The position numbers and the translations under genes are program-made. A DNA stretch of 64,000 nucleotides from Sphingomonas sp. PP-CE-1G-424 (GTDB taxonomy: Bacteria; Pseudomonadota; Alphaproteobacteria; Sphingomonadales; Sphingomonadaceae). The notes beneath the pieces were generated by a model. The model saw only the letters and a list, made by a program, of their open reading frames with translations. It did not search any database and had not been told where the DNA came from. The stretch is from assembly GCF_004341085.1 (NCBI RefSeq), contig NZ_SLXW01000003.1, positions 62,001-126,000 of the forward strand, written 5' to 3'. This document shows, in pieces, positions 1-9,037 of the stretch. Position 1 is the stretch's first letter; each line of letters opens with the position of its first letter.

Positions 1-522
1 AGCGCGGGACTAGGCGGCGGGGTCGTGATCGACGGCGCTTATTACCGTGGCGCAAACGCCCGCGGCGGGGAACTCGGCTTTCTGCCGCTCGCCACTGATC
101 CGACCAAGGTGCTGCAGGACGTCGTCTCCCTGTCGGCGTTGTCGAGCTATCTAGAGACTGCAGGACTGGACCCGGCGGGTATGGATCCAACGCAACCGTT
201 TACCGCAGCGTTCAAGCCGCACGTTGCCGCTTGGCTCGACGACGCATCGGACGCGCTCGTGCCAGCGCTGACGGCCGTGAACTGCCTAGTCAATCCCGCG
301 ATTGTTCTCGTTGGAGGGCGGCTGCCGGACGATATCCTCGATCAGCTCGCTACGGATACCTACCGAAAACTGCGAACGGCAGCACCCAATATCCCTATAA
401 TTGCGCCGATCGCTCGGGCGAGTCTCTCGCGAGATAGTCCGGCAATAGGCGCCGCGATCCTGCCTTTTCTCGACCGCATCCTGCCGTCGGACGGGATACT
501 CATCAAGTCGCAATCGGCATAG
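1..522 (+). CDS. ROK-family protein (sugar kinase or NagC-like regulator), 3' part
   Basis: The reading frame is open from the first base, so the gene is cut by the left edge and only about 173 C-terminal residues remain. The visible part starts with a glycine-rich ROK motif (GLGGGVVIDG, then YRG...GGELG), which in this family contributes to the ATP/sugar-binding core. The tail SPAIGAAI also matches ROK proteins. The cysteine-rich zinc loop that normally follows the GELG segment is absent: no Cys occurs there. Whether the protein is a glucokinase-like enzyme or a DNA-binding repressor cannot be decided, because the N-terminus, where a helix-turn-helix would sit, is missing. An alpha-galactosidase gene follows 43 bp downstream on the same strand, which suggests a role in sugar use. 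Confidence 0.8.
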   Translation, partial: SAGLGGGVVIDGAYYRGANARGGELGFLPLATDPTKVLQDVVSLSALSSYLETAGLDPAGMDPTQPFTAAFKPHVAAWLDDASDALVPALTAVNCLVNPAIVLVGGRLPDDILDQLATDTYRKLRTAAPNIPIIAPIARASLSRDSPAIGAAILPFLDRILPSDGILIKSQSA

Positions 523-565
523 CCAAACGAATGATCTGACGTATTGCTTTAATTAGGAAGTACTT

Positions 566-1789
566 TTGAAAAAGCTGGCGCATCTAGTTGTACTTGCCTT
601 TCTGCCGTTTGCGGTCGGCGTGGCGCGCGCGCAGGATCAGTTTGTCGATCCAAACACGTTGCGTCCTTCGTTGGACCCGAACCGCAAGGCCAATGGGTTG
701 GCACGAACGCCGCAGATGGGATGGAACAGCTGGAACAAGTTCGGCTGCAACATCGATGAGAAGACGGTGCGTCGCATCGCCGACACCATGGCGACGAATG
801 GCATGCGCGATGCGGGGTACGAGTATGTCGTCATCGACGACTGCTGGCACGGTGAGCGCGATGCCACCGGCTTCATCACGGAAAGTCGAGAAAAGTTTCC
901 ATCGGGCATGAAGGCACTGGCCGATTACGTCCACGCTCGCGGCCTCAAGTTCGGGATATACTCCGATGCCGGCGCCAAGACCTGTGCCGGCAAACCCGGC
1001 AGCTTGGGACATGAATATCAGGACGCGCTTACATACGCTCGGTGGGGCGTTGATTACCTAAAGTATGACTGGTGCTCGACTGGCACGTTGAATGCCGAGA
1101 GCGCCTACGCGCTCATGTCGGATGCCCTCAAAGCCACGGGGCGGCCGGTTCTTCTGGCGATGTGCGAATGGGGCAACAATCGTCCGTGGGAATGGGGCAA
1201 GAAGATCGGCAACTCGTGGCGCACGACCAGCGATATCCGCGATGCCTGGAAGGGGCGGGACAAATGGTCGATCGGTATGGTCGACATCGTTGACGCGAAC
1301 GAGCCGCTTTATCCGTATGCGGGGCCCGGGCACTGGAACGATGCCGACATGCTCGAGGTCGGCAACGGCGGAATGTCCGATACCGAGTACCGCTCCCATT
1401 TTAGTCTGTGGGCGATGATGACTTCACCACTGATTGCCGGCAACGATATCACCAACATGAGTGCAGCAACGCGCGACATTTTGTTGAACAAGGAGGTAAT
1501 CGCGGTCAATCAGGACCCCCTGGGTCAGCAGGGTCGTCGTATACGCGATGATGGCGATCTGGAGGTCTGGTCGAAGCCGTTGAGCGATGGAAGCCGGGCC
1601 GTGATACTATTCAACCGCTCCGAAAGTCCTGCCAAGATCGAGGTCAATTGGCCGGAAATAGGTCTGACCCGCTCGGTCCGTGCAGACGTACGCGACGTGT
1701 GGAGCCATCGCTCGATAGGCAAGGTTAGTGACCGATACGCCGCACTGGTGCCAGCGCATGGGGTGATCATGGTTAAAGTTACCCCCTGA
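566..1789 (+). CDS. GH27 alpha-galactosidase, secreted
   Basis: Predicted to remove terminal alpha-1,6-galactose from galactosides or galactomannan side chains. The first 23 residues form a Sec signal peptide ending ARA-Q. The GH27 barrel starts at PQMGWNSWN (about residue 49). The catalytic nucleophile is Asp168 in YLKYDWC and the acid/base is Asp223 in WRTTSDIRDAW, both where the family has them. A C-terminal beta-sandwich covers about residues 320-407. The start is TTG at 566, chosen because AGGAAG lies 5 nt upstream and the signal peptide begins there. At 407 residues it is normal size for a bacterial GH27. It lies 43 bp after the ROK gene and may be co-transcribed. Substrate specificity (galactose versus N-acetylgalactosamine) is not proven by sequence alone. 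Confidence 0.92.
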   Translation: MKKLAHLVVLAFLPFAVGVARAQDQFVDPNTLRPSLDPNRKANGLARTPQMGWNSWNKFGCNIDEKTVRRIADTMATNGMRDAGYEYVVIDDCWHGERDATGFITESREKFPSGMKALADYVHARGLKFGIYSDAGAKTCAGKPGSLGHEYQDALTYARWGVDYLKYDWCSTGTLNAESAYALMSDALKATGRPVLLAMCEWGNNRPWEWGKKIGNSWRTTSDIRDAWKGRDKWSIGMVDIVDANEPLYPYAGPGHWNDADMLEVGNGGMSDTEYRSHFSLWAMMTSPLIAGNDITNMSAATRDILLNKEVIAVNQDPLGQQGRRIRDDGDLEVWSKPLSDGSRAVILFNRSESPAKIEVNWPEIGLTRSVRADVRDVWSHRSIGKVSDRYAALVPAHGVIMVKVTP

Positions 1790-1940
1790 TCGCGCCACCG
1801 GGTTCTATCACGCGTCGTCGGGCAGACGAACACCGGATGCTAGTTTGCGGCGAACCTGCCGTTCGAGAGGTTGCGTTAAGCCCAGCAGCAAAGCCGTCAG
1901 TTTGACCGTTTATTAGCGTTGCTGGGCAGTTGCGAACCAT

Positions 1941-2000
1941 GAACGAATGTCCGAACTTGGAAAGCACAACAAGGACGCTGAGCGTCCGCTTGTGGGTCAA
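1941..2000. repeat. Dispersed intergenic repeat, copy A
   Basis: This reads GAACGAATGTC, then CGAACTTGGAAAGC, then GCTGAGCGTCCGCTTGTGGG. The same order of blocks (a GAATGTC-like box, a TTGGGAAG-like box, an AACGTCCGNTTGTGGG-like box over about 60 bp) recurs near 6070, 13351, 36696 and 46109. It lies about 150 bp downstream of the alpha-galactosidase gene. Confidence 0.6.
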
Positions 2001-2006
2001 CTAACC

Positions 2007-2038
2007 CGCCTTTATCGCGCAGCGGCGCGATAAAGGCG
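2007..2038. repeat. Perfect 14-bp inverted repeat, 4-nt loop
   Basis: The arms at 2007-2020 and 2025-2038 are exact reverse complements around the loop AGCG. The arm is CGCCTTTATCGCGC. No T-run follows on either strand, so it is not a typical intrinsic terminator. It lies immediately after repeat copy A. Confidence 0.75.
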
Positions 2039-2463
2039 TCGCCCCCTGTGTCATCCCCCATGGCAGCACTAAGGGTATCACGGGTGCTGCTAACCATCGT
2101 CCCCGGCGGGTAGCGCTTTTAGTCCGGCAGCAATCGGGGCGGCGAGCATCGCGCCGGGCGGGGTCGGGGAGGGCCCAATTTCGCGACCCCATGCAACACG
2201 CTATTACCCCGCCTCGCCCGCAGTCTTTTCGTGGCGCAAAAGGTGCCCCCCCATTGGCAGGAATCGGCTTAGATCCTCGCCCGACGCGCACCGATCGAGC
2301 AAACAGCGACGGTGCAGTTCGGTGCAACACTCGCTGGCGTTGCGCGACTGAGGGCTGGCGACTGCTAACGCCCAAACGTTCCCAAACGAGAACGGGCGTA
2401 TCCTTCTCGACCTGCTGAAATAGCAGACGTACTATCGGCCTCCTAAACATAGGGGGACCGTCT

Positions 2464-2988
2464 GTGGGAGCATGGGGCGCGCTGATTATGAGCTTCTTCG
2501 GAGCGGTGTTCGCAGCGTTGACGCTTTACTGGCAATGGCACTTGTCCGGGATCACTCTGGCGCTGCCCTTCTTGGGATTCATGCTGATCGCTCTTGCCGC
2601 GAGGTATGTGATCCGTACACCTGGCGAGGGCATCAAGCCGTCACCGAAAGAAGAACGAGCCATCATGTGGAGCAGCATTGGTGAAGGCGTCGGCCTTTTC
2701 CTAGCCGCTAACATCGTAGTGAACCTGCACCGGCCCGATCTTCTGTTACCATCAATGGCGTTGGTCGTCGGCCTGCATTTCCTACCAATCGCCTTCGCCG
2801 GCGGCTTTCCTCCGTTCTATGTTCTTGGAACGGCACTAATTGTTGCAGCGATCATTGGCTTCATTGTCGAAGCCCCTACAGGCGGCGAGGTCGCTGGATT
2901 CATGGCCGCTGGTGCGCTCTGGCTCGCGTCCGGCATCGCAGTCCGTCGTGATTGGCTCGCAAAGCGACAGACGGCAGCCACAGTCTAA
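2464..2988 (+). CDS. Polytopic membrane protein of unknown function
   Basis: A 174-residue protein with about five or six hydrophobic helices (around residues 8-25, 31-48, 70-88, 92-112, 118-136 and 145-162) joined by short polar loops, ending in a basic tail. It starts at GTG 2464, preceded by the strong Shine-Dalgarno AGGGGGA. I do not recognise a specific family. It resembles small uncharacterised inner-membrane proteins. The helices carry no obvious charged or cofactor-binding residues. It stands alone, with a GNAT gene 73 bp downstream on the same strand. Confidence 0.75.
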   Translation: MGAWGALIMSFFGAVFAALTLYWQWHLSGITLALPFLGFMLIALAARYVIRTPGEGIKPSPKEERAIMWSSIGEGVGLFLAANIVVNLHRPDLLLPSMALVVGLHFLPIAFAGGFPPFYVLGTALIVAAIIGFIVEAPTGGEVAGFMAAGALWLASGIAVRRDWLAKRQTAATV

Positions 2989-3061
2989 CCGTGTCACAAA
3001 TCTTGATCCCATCGGGAAAGTGGGGTGCCGGGGCAGTGAGCCGCTATGGTAGTGCAGCCGC

Positions 3062-3772
3062 ATGACGATATTCCCCAAGCCCGTTCTGGACTACTGGCAT
3101 GAAGCGTTCGCTGGTGACGGCAGCTCGACGTGGGCGGTAAGCGAGAAGTTGAACCCCAAACGCCCGGCGATGATGCTGGAGGGCATTGATGGCCGGGTGC
3201 GAACCGTATTGCGACCCGAGCTGATCGATCGGGTCAGTCCTAATGCGCCGGGTGTCACGTCGATCGCCGACATACAGGACCTGTTGGAACGCGGCGGCGT
3301 CAGCCTGCACGATCCCGACTATCTGTTCTACCTTCCCGCGGATACGTGCGTCGCATCCGGTCAATCAATGGTCGCCCGCCAGCTTACGATCGAGGATCGC
3401 GATGCGTTCGAGGCGTTCCATGCCGATGCATCAGAGCAGGACCGCGACGATGCGTTTGTCGAATTCGATCATTGGGGGGTGTTCGGTTGCTTTGAGGACG
3501 GTCGGCTGGTCAGTGCCGCCAGCGCATACCCTTGGGAAAGCGGCCCGTTCGCGGACTTAGGAGTGCTGACGCTTCCCGATGTTCGGGGAAGAGGTTTCGC
3601 ACGTGCGGTCGTCCTGACGATCAGCGAATTCTCGCGCCGAAAGGGATATGAGCCGCAGTATCGTTGTCAGCTCGACAACCTTGCATCCGTCGCCCTTGCT
3701 AAATCATGCGGCTTTGCGCTGTTCGGCAAGTGGATAGTGGCATCTGACGTGCTCGATCGAACTGCGGCTTAG
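3062..3772 (+). CDS. GNAT-family N-acetyltransferase
   Basis: A 236-residue protein whose second half (about 100-225) is a GCN5-related acetyltransferase fold. The acetyl-CoA pyrophosphate loop is LPDVRGRGFARAVV (the family Q/RxxGxG/A motif). The later segment YRCQLDNLASVALAKSCGF is the usual beta5/alpha4 region. The N-terminal 100 residues are not a standard GNAT core and may be a family-specific extension. The substrate is unknown. The gene lies upstream of an aminoglycoside-phosphotransferase-like gene, but there is no sequence evidence that this acetylates aminoglycosides. Confidence 0.82.
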   Translation: MTIFPKPVLDYWHEAFAGDGSSTWAVSEKLNPKRPAMMLEGIDGRVRTVLRPELIDRVSPNAPGVTSIADIQDLLERGGVSLHDPDYLFYLPADTCVASGQSMVARQLTIEDRDAFEAFHADASEQDRDDAFVEFDHWGVFGCFEDGRLVSAASAYPWESGPFADLGVLTLPDVRGRGFARAVVLTISEFSRRKGYEPQYRCQLDNLASVALAKSCGFALFGKWIVASDVLDRTAA

Positions 3773-3926
3773 AGACTCGCATATTCCCGGCTGACCGTCC
3801 TTTCGGGAAAGAGCAGGTCTCGGTCGCCCTCCGTTTTCGGGAAGCCGAAGACACGGAGCGTCCTCATGCTGGGCTACCTTCGGCCCACCTCGGTTGCCAT
3901 AAGGCGTCGCGGAAGGGTGAGGGATA

Positions 3927-4739
3927 ATGGATTTAGATCGAGAAGAGGCATGTGCAGCCATACCGCTGCCTGCGAGTATGTCCGCGCCCTTGGTGGGGTA
4001 TGAGTGGGCGCGCGATAACGTCGGGGAATCAGGTGGTGCCGTTTATCGGCTGCATGGCAAGATCGGCGCGCCTGACCTGTTCCTCAAGCATGGGCGAAGC
4101 TCCGTCGCTGGCGACATAACCGACGAAATGGTCCGATTGCGTTGGCTGGGAAGGTACATCCCCGTCCCGGCCGTCGAAGGCTTCGTTGCCATGCAGGACG
4201 AGGCATGGCTGCTGATGACGGCGGTGCCTGGACAGACTGCATGCCAGATTCTGGAGGCGCAACCCGATGCGGGTGCTGGGATAGTCGATGCGCTCGCGAC
4301 GTTTCTGCGGCGTCTACATGCCATTCCGACCAGCGAATGCCCCTTCAACAGCGATCACGCCTACCGCCTTTCACGGGCGCGTGAACGCATCGACGCGGAT
4401 CTGGTCGACGAAGACGACTTTGACGACGAGCGCGAAGGCTGGACGGCGGAGCAAGTTTGGGAAGCAATGCAGCACCTGCTGCCGATGCCCTCCGACCCCG
4501 TAGTCACGCATGGCGATATTTCGCTAGATAATATCCTGATGCTCAATGGTGAAGTGGTCGGCTGCATCGACGCCGGCAGGGTCGGTATCGCGGACCGCTA
4601 CCAAGACCTAGCTATATTGTGGAATTGCCTCGGGAAATTCGATGCATCGCTACAAGACCGTTTTTTTGAACAGTACGGCGTCGCAGAGGCCGACGAATGC
4701 AAGCTCCAGTTTCACCTTTTGCTGGATGAAATGTTCTAA
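3927..4739 (+). CDS. APH(3')-like aminoglycoside phosphotransferase
   Basis: A 270-residue kinase closely patterned on aminoglycoside 3'-phosphotransferases, which inactivate kanamycin-type drugs by ATP-dependent phosphorylation in the cytoplasm. Visible elements: ATP-site Lys54 (LFLKHG), Brenner motif H195-G196-D197 with Asn202 (HGDISLDN), DxG Asp215 (GCIDAGRVGIADRYQDLAI), and the C-terminal LLLDEMF-stop matching the family's LDEFF end. Length is typical (about 264-271). No mobile-element genes flank it, so it may be an intrinsic chromosomal member. Drug range and expression cannot be read from sequence. Its GC content looks like that of its neighbours. Confidence 0.88.
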   Translation: MDLDREEACAAIPLPASMSAPLVGYEWARDNVGESGGAVYRLHGKIGAPDLFLKHGRSSVAGDITDEMVRLRWLGRYIPVPAVEGFVAMQDEAWLLMTAVPGQTACQILEAQPDAGAGIVDALATFLRRLHAIPTSECPFNSDHAYRLSRARERIDADLVDEDDFDDEREGWTAEQVWEAMQHLLPMPSDPVVTHGDISLDNILMLNGEVVGCIDAGRVGIADRYQDLAILWNCLGKFDASLQDRFFEQYGVAEADECKLQFHLLLDEMF

Positions 4740-4998
4740 GCCCCGGCAGCGACGCCCCCGGAGGGGCCCTCATACGATGCTTGAGCGCCGGTAAGCAGAT
4801 TCCCTTTTTCCGATCCTTTTCGGGAGCCGGCAGCTGCCCAATGTCGGCTAGCGCCACCCGTCGTCCCGAAAGCAGCCAGTCCGGTTTCCTTTTCATTCCG
4901 GCCATTCCGCTATCGCTCAATAACGGACGTTGAGCTCGTTCCAGAGCTTGCCCGGAAGCGGCTCATGGTCCAGCCGCTACGTTGATAAGCGTCAACGC
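4740..4998. repeat. Noncoding stretch with a diverged dispersed-repeat relative
   Basis: On the minus strand this reads CAACGTCCGTTATTGAGCG, then a GGAATGGCCGGAATG box, a CTGCTTTCGGGACG box and a CCGACATTGGGCAG box (about 4935 down to 4800). The AACGTCCGNTT and GACATT boxes recall the repeats at 1941, 6070 and 13264, but order and spacing differ, so membership in the same family is uncertain. No gene is supported here. Confidence 0.4.
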
Positions 4999-5334
4999 TT
5001 AGTATGGAATCCCGAGATCATGCCGAAGGCTTCTTGCTGTATGAATCGCCTTTGCGCTCAGCGCACGAGCTTGCGACGTGATTGCCGGATCGTCTTCCTC
5101 TCGCTCTCGATCAGCGACTCCCTTATTCACTGTCGTTAGCAGGTTTGCTTCACGGAACGCCTCCTGCGCGTTGCCGTCTAAGGCTCCGTTTCGCATTATT
5201 TCTCGGTAGCGAGCGATGGTATTGGCGCTTTCTGGATCGTTATTCGACACCGAAAACAAAACCTCGCCTGCTAATAAGTCCAATTCATGAATCAAGTTTA
5301 TTGAGGTCTCTGCGATCATCATTTGATAATCCAT
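4999..5334 (-). CDS. Small hypothetical protein, helical
   Basis: About 111 residues from ATG 5334 (MDYQMMIAETSINL...), mostly acidic and helix-prone, with no signal peptide or membrane segment. A longer form from TTG 5382 is possible. No strong Shine-Dalgarno precedes either start; a weak GGAT lies before the internal MM. The local base composition is lower in GC than the neighbours. I do not recognise the family. Support is the reasonable protein-like composition of an uninterrupted frame, so this call is tentative. Confidence 0.4.
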   Translation of the reverse strand: MDYQMMIAETSINLIHELDLLAGEVLFSVSNNDPESANTIARYREIMRNGALDGNAQEAFREANLLTTVNKGVADREREEDDPAITSQARALSAKAIHTARSLRHDLGIPY

Positions 5335-5446
5335 GGCGTCGGCATCGTCTCGCCTGGGCGGGTACTTCCCGACGGGAACCAAATCTGTTCCCCGTGGCCG
5401 GGCAAGACATTTACTTCGTCACTCGACATTTGCAATCTTGCCGAAC

Positions 5447-6007
5447 CTATCCAGCCCCGCAAGCCTTTCGGTGAGCTTTCGACGTAGCCACCATTGCCGT
5501 TCTAATGTTCAAAACCGCTGAACCGCCGCGCCATTCGCCCTCGCTTGAAGGAATTTCGGCTTGCCAGTATCCGCCGTTGGCGTCTCGATCGCTTCCAATC
5601 ACTCTTCGGATAGGCCCGGCTTGTGCCCAGCGTGTGACGATCACGCCTTTTGCGCGAACCTGATGGTCGAGCAGGCGCAGTGAACCTGAAGGGGTGCCGT
5701 CTCCGAACAGACGCTTGCCGGTCCCCAGCACGACAGGAAAGGTCATGAGGACCAGTTCGTCGGTTAGCCCGGCAGCGAGGAGCGGAGGGTAGAGCGTTGA
5801 GGAGCCTTGAATCAGCAAGTCCGGACCGTCGGCTATCCTTCAGGGCTCGGATCGCGGCAATTCCGTCCAGGCGATAGCTGTTTGCCCAGTCGAGCGGCTG
5901 ATCGCCATGCGTTACAACATGCCTGTCGGCGGAAGTCATTGCGTCGCCCATGCCTTCCATCTCGCCTTCGACGAATGGCCGGCAGGCTGCAATAATATCG
6001 TAGGTCC
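5447..6007 (-). pseudogene. RibD C-terminal/DHFR-like reductase, frameshifted and N-truncated
   Basis: Two adjacent minus-strand frames together spell a member of the RibD_C dihydrofolate-reductase-like family. The upstream frame carries RTYDIIAACRPFVEG, HVVTHGDQPLDWANS and AAIRALKDS. The downstream frame carries GPDLLIQGSSTLYP and VLMTFPVVLGTGKRLFGDG. The two join if one base is removed near 5831-5832 (extra G on the plus strand). The N-terminal 50-60 residues normally found before RTYD are missing: upstream sequence does not continue the family and runs into repeat copy D. The gene is therefore most likely dead, probably by decay. A sequencing error could explain the single-base shift but not the lost N-terminus. 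Confidence 0.72.
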
Positions 6008-6069
6008 GGACAGACCTCGGCTGTCCGACAAAGAGCCATTTCCACCGTATCGGCGGCTGCCTCAGACAT

Positions 6070-6126
6070 GAACGAATGTCGGATGTCGGGAAGCCGGCGG
6101 GGGCTGTGGATGACCGTTTCTGGGTC
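6070..6126. repeat. Dispersed intergenic repeat, copy D
   Basis: This reads GAACGAATGTCGGATGTCGGGAAG with GATGACCGTTTCTGGG after it, the same block order as the copy at 1941. It sits at the broken 5' end of the DHFR-like pseudogene, so the repeat may mark the breakpoint. Confidence 0.55.
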
Positions 6127-6364
6127 TTGCTGGCCCTGCGCTGCTGGCATTTCCGACCCTTGCGAACATCCGGAGAAGTTAATCCATCGAGTTCAGATCA
6201 AGAGTGGAGCCGTTGAGACGCCCGACTTAGCCACGCCCAACCTTCCTTCCAGGCAATTCGAGATCATATCTACCGCACCCTTAAGAAGAACAGCGCGTGT
6301 CGCTCACCGCGCATTCGCCATGGGCTCGAATGCCGCGGCGTGCGACTAGCGTATCGAGCGGGAT

Positions 6365-6493
6365 TTACGGTAGCAGGTAGGCGTAAGCCACGAAGAACGA
6401 GATCGTCATGGTGACAAGCACGATGCCTATCCCGAGCCAACCATTGAGAGGTGGCTTCGTCGAGGCGCTGGTTTCGCGAGGCGGCTTTGTCAT
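6365..6493 (-). CDS. 42-residue single-pass membrane peptide
   Basis: A short frame from ATG 6493 to TAA 6365 encodes 42 residues: a basic, Pro/Thr-rich N-terminus (MTKPPRETSASTKPP), then one hydrophobic helix of about 22 residues (GWLGIGIVLVTMTISFFVAY), ending AYLLP. The layout (cytoplasmic tail, single helix, very short end) is that of many small bacterial membrane proteins. AGG lies 7 nt before the start. There is no operon partner. Function unknown. It is called because the hydrophobic block fits a membrane helix, but a chance frame of this length cannot be excluded. Confidence 0.5.
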   Translation of the reverse strand: MTKPPRETSASTKPPLNGWLGIGIVLVTMTISFFVAYAYLLP

Positions 6494-7339
6494 GCGGCGC
6501 CTATAGGCTCGAGCGGGTTCAAGCGAAACCCGAACCGACTGTCACCGGCTGACCATTGGTTGCGCGAGGCAACGGGACGCCTCGCCACCCTGCGACGTGA
6601 CATTTTTCGCTGACAGAACCGTGCCAATTAGCGCTGATATGTACACAACCATCGGCTCGTGAGAGCGCCAGCGGCTTACCCCAACTTGTCATGCATGCCG
6701 ATCGAGAAAGGTTCTATGCCGATCGCAAATCGCATCTTTGGTGGATTGCAATGAGTCTGCTTCGAAGCGCCTGCCCTCAAGAATCGGGCAGTCTGTTTCA
6801 ACAGCGACCGATGACGAACAGCGGGATCGGCGTGATGTAGAACCACTCTGTCATCACCGCCTAAAGCGTAATATCCTCAGCGGTAATGTCGGGGCCAAAG
6901 GTCGGCCAGAGAGGCACTTCTAAAAGGGCGAGGGTAATCGAAGCGATCTGGATCGCGGTGGCCAACCAAACTTTAGCGACGAGCGTGAATAGCCATATCT
7001 GGGTTCGCGAAGGCTTGCTCTGCGGCGGAGTAGCCCCTCGGCGGTACCGATATCGACAGTTTCGCCAGGTCCGGTGACGCCCCCTGCGTCGAGGACAGCC
7101 GCAGTTTCCCTGCCGCAGTCACGTCATCGGGCGTGCGCCCCAAAGTGCGGACCAACGACCAGCAAGTGGCATAGTCCGCCCTCGTCGGGTGCGACCCCTT
7201 TTCCAGCGGCGCAATTCATCAGCGATCTAATCGCTCTGTTTGATCGTAACGCTTGGCAAAGCTCTTTTCTTTCGCGACAAACCCGTTTTAAGCTATTCGG
7301 CCGTCCGATACCATCGGCGGAATGCGAGGCGGGGGCGGC
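6494..7339. other. Stretch of about 850 bp with no supported gene
   Basis: Several short frames occur on both strands but none has a plausible start or protein-like composition. I see no RNA gene, operator or terminator. It must contain the promoter of the Hsp70 gene that begins near 7340. Confidence 0.5.
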
Positions 7340-9037
7340 GTGATTGTTGGCATAGACCTGGGCACTACGAACAGTGCGGTGGCATATTGGCGCGACGGCG
7401 CGCCACAGCTGATCCCCAATGCGCTCGGCGATTTCCTGACTCCGTCCGCGGTCAGCATGACCGACGACGGTACCATCCTCGTCGGCATGGCGGCGCGCGA
7501 CCGGCAGCGTTCGCATCCGGCGCTGACCGCGACCACTTTCAAGCGGCTGATGGGCAGCCAGAGGCAGGTCATGCTCGGCACTACGCGCTTCACGCCCGAG
7601 GACCTGTCCTCGCTCGTCCTGGCGGAACTGAAGCGGGATGCCGAACGCGAACTCGGCGCACCCGTCGACGGCGCGGTCATCACCGTCCCCGCTTATTTCA
7701 ACGATCGCCAGCGCAAGGCAACACGTCGCGCCGGGCAGCTCGCGGGATTAACGGTCGAGCGCCTCATCAACGAACCGACTGCCGCTGCCTTGTCCTACGG
7801 TATCATCGATCGTTCCGACCGCGAACCGTTTCTGGTGTTCGACTTGGGCGGCGGCACTTTCGACGTGTCGATCGTCGAGATCTTCGACGGCATCATCGAA
7901 GTGCGCGCCTCGGCCGGCGACAACCAACTCGGCGGCGAGGATTTCAACGAAGTGATGATGGCGCTGGCTCGTACGCGCCTATCGCTACCGCATTATCAGA
8001 ACAACGTCCAACTTCGCGAAACAATGCGCGGCGCAGCGGAGCGCACGCGGCGGATGCTCACCGACCATGACAGCGCATCCTTCGCGATCCTGTGGAACGA
8101 TAGCGAATATCAGACCGACATCACCGCGGCGGATTTCGAACAGGCCGCAGGGCCGTTGCTCGACCGGCTGCGCGATCCCGTGCTGCGCGCGATGCGCGAC
8201 AGCGACATCCGAGCGGGCCAGATGAGCGAGATCGTGCTGGTCGGTGGCGCGACGCGGATGCCGATCGTGCGCCGGACGGTGACCCGAATGTTCTCGCGCT
8301 TCCCTAACACTGCCGTTTACCCCGACCATGCGGTCGCGCTGGGTGCCGCGGTCCAGGCCGGGCTGAAGGCGCGCGACGCCGACCTCACCGAAGTCCGGCT
8401 GACCGACGTCTGCCCCTACACGCTAGGCGTCAACGTCTCCGAACTTACCGCGACCGGGGCGGTGCACCACGGCATCTTCGCGCCGATCATCGAACGCAAT
8501 ACCGTTCTCCCGACCAGTCGCGTCCACCGCTTCCAGACTGCCTCGCCGAACCAGAGCAAGATCGAATTCGGAATCTTCCAGGGCGAGTCCCGCCAGGTTA
8601 GCGCCAACATCCATCTGGGGTCGGTATCGCTGCCGGTGCCCCCGCGCCCGGCCGGCGAGGTCGTCATCGATTGCCGCTTCACCTATGACGTCAGCGGCTT
8701 GCTGGAAGTCGACGTGATCGTCCCCGAGACGGGCGTGCGCGAACAGCTGGTGATCCGCGACGAACAGGATCCGATCACCGAAGAGGAACTGGCCGCGCGG
8801 CGCACCTTGCTGGCGGCGCTAAAGATTCATCCGCGCGAGCAGCAGGTCAACCAAGCTTTGCTCAGTCGGGCCGAGCGCTGCTACGAATCGTTCATCGGCC
8901 CCAAGCGCGACCTGGTCGGCCGGCTGATCGGATATTTCGAAGGGGCGCTGGGCTCGCAGGATCCGCGGATGATCGCCGACGCGGTCAAAGCCGTAAGCGA
9001 TCAACTCGACGAACTCGAAGGCGAACGCTACCTGTGA
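7340..9037 (+). CDS. hscC: HscC-type Hsp70 chaperone
   Basis: An Hsp70 ATPase of about 565 residues, shorter than DnaK (about 638) and close to E. coli HscC (556), with a reduced C-terminal lid. Visible ATPase motifs: VGIDLGTTNSAVAYW (phosphate 1), the connecting segment VPAYFNDRQRKATRRAGQLAGL with NEPTAAALSYG, VFDLGGGTFDVSIVE (phosphate 2) and VLVGGATRMP (adenosine). The substrate-binding domain starts near residue 370. GTG 7340 is preferred to ATG 7322 because the fold begins at IVGIDLG and GAGG lies about 10 nt upstream. The stop overlaps the start of a J-like membrane protein (TGATG), echoing the hscC/djl pairing of enterobacteria. Clients are unknown; a role in specialised protein quality control is inferred. 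Confidence 0.85.
   Translation: MIVGIDLGTTNSAVAYWRDGAPQLIPNALGDFLTPSAVSMTDDGTILVGMAARDRQRSHPALTATTFKRLMGSQRQVMLGTTRFTPEDLSSLVLAELKRDAERELGAPVDGAVITVPAYFNDRQRKATRRAGQLAGLTVERLINEPTAAALSYGIIDRSDREPFLVFDLGGGTFDVSIVEIFDGIIEVRASAGDNQLGGEDFNEVMMALARTRLSLPHYQNNVQLRETMRGAAERTRRMLTDHDSASFAILWNDSEYQTDITAADFEQAAGPLLDRLRDPVLRAMRDSDIRAGQMSEIVLVGGATRMPIVRRTVTRMFSRFPNTAVYPDHAVALGAAVQAGLKARDADLTEVRLTDVCPYTLGVNVSELTATGAVHHGIFAPIIERNTVLPTSRVHRFQTASPNQSKIEFGIFQGESRQVSANIHLGSVSLPVPPRPAGEVVIDCRFTYDVSGLLEVDVIVPETGVREQLVIRDEQDPITEEELAARRTLLAALKIHPREQQVNQALLSRAERCYESFIGPKRDLVGRLIGYFEGALGSQDPRMIADAVKAVSDQLDELEGERYL

Larger units (their letters stand above)
1790..2463. other. Intergenic stretch without convincing genes
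   Basis: No reading frame here has convincing composition or a ribosome-binding site. The 149-codon minus-strand frame at 2001-2450 is rich in Arg, Pro and Cys, as expected of a chance frame in GC-rich DNA. The stretch holds one copy of the dispersed repeat (1941-2000), a perfect 14-bp inverted repeat (2007-2038), and a weaker 7-bp hairpin (2063-2069 with 2084-2090). Confidence 0.6.

Noticed and set aside
2001..2450. 149-codon minus-strand frame
   Set aside because: No Shine-Dalgarno, biased Arg/Pro/Cys composition, and it runs through repeat structures.
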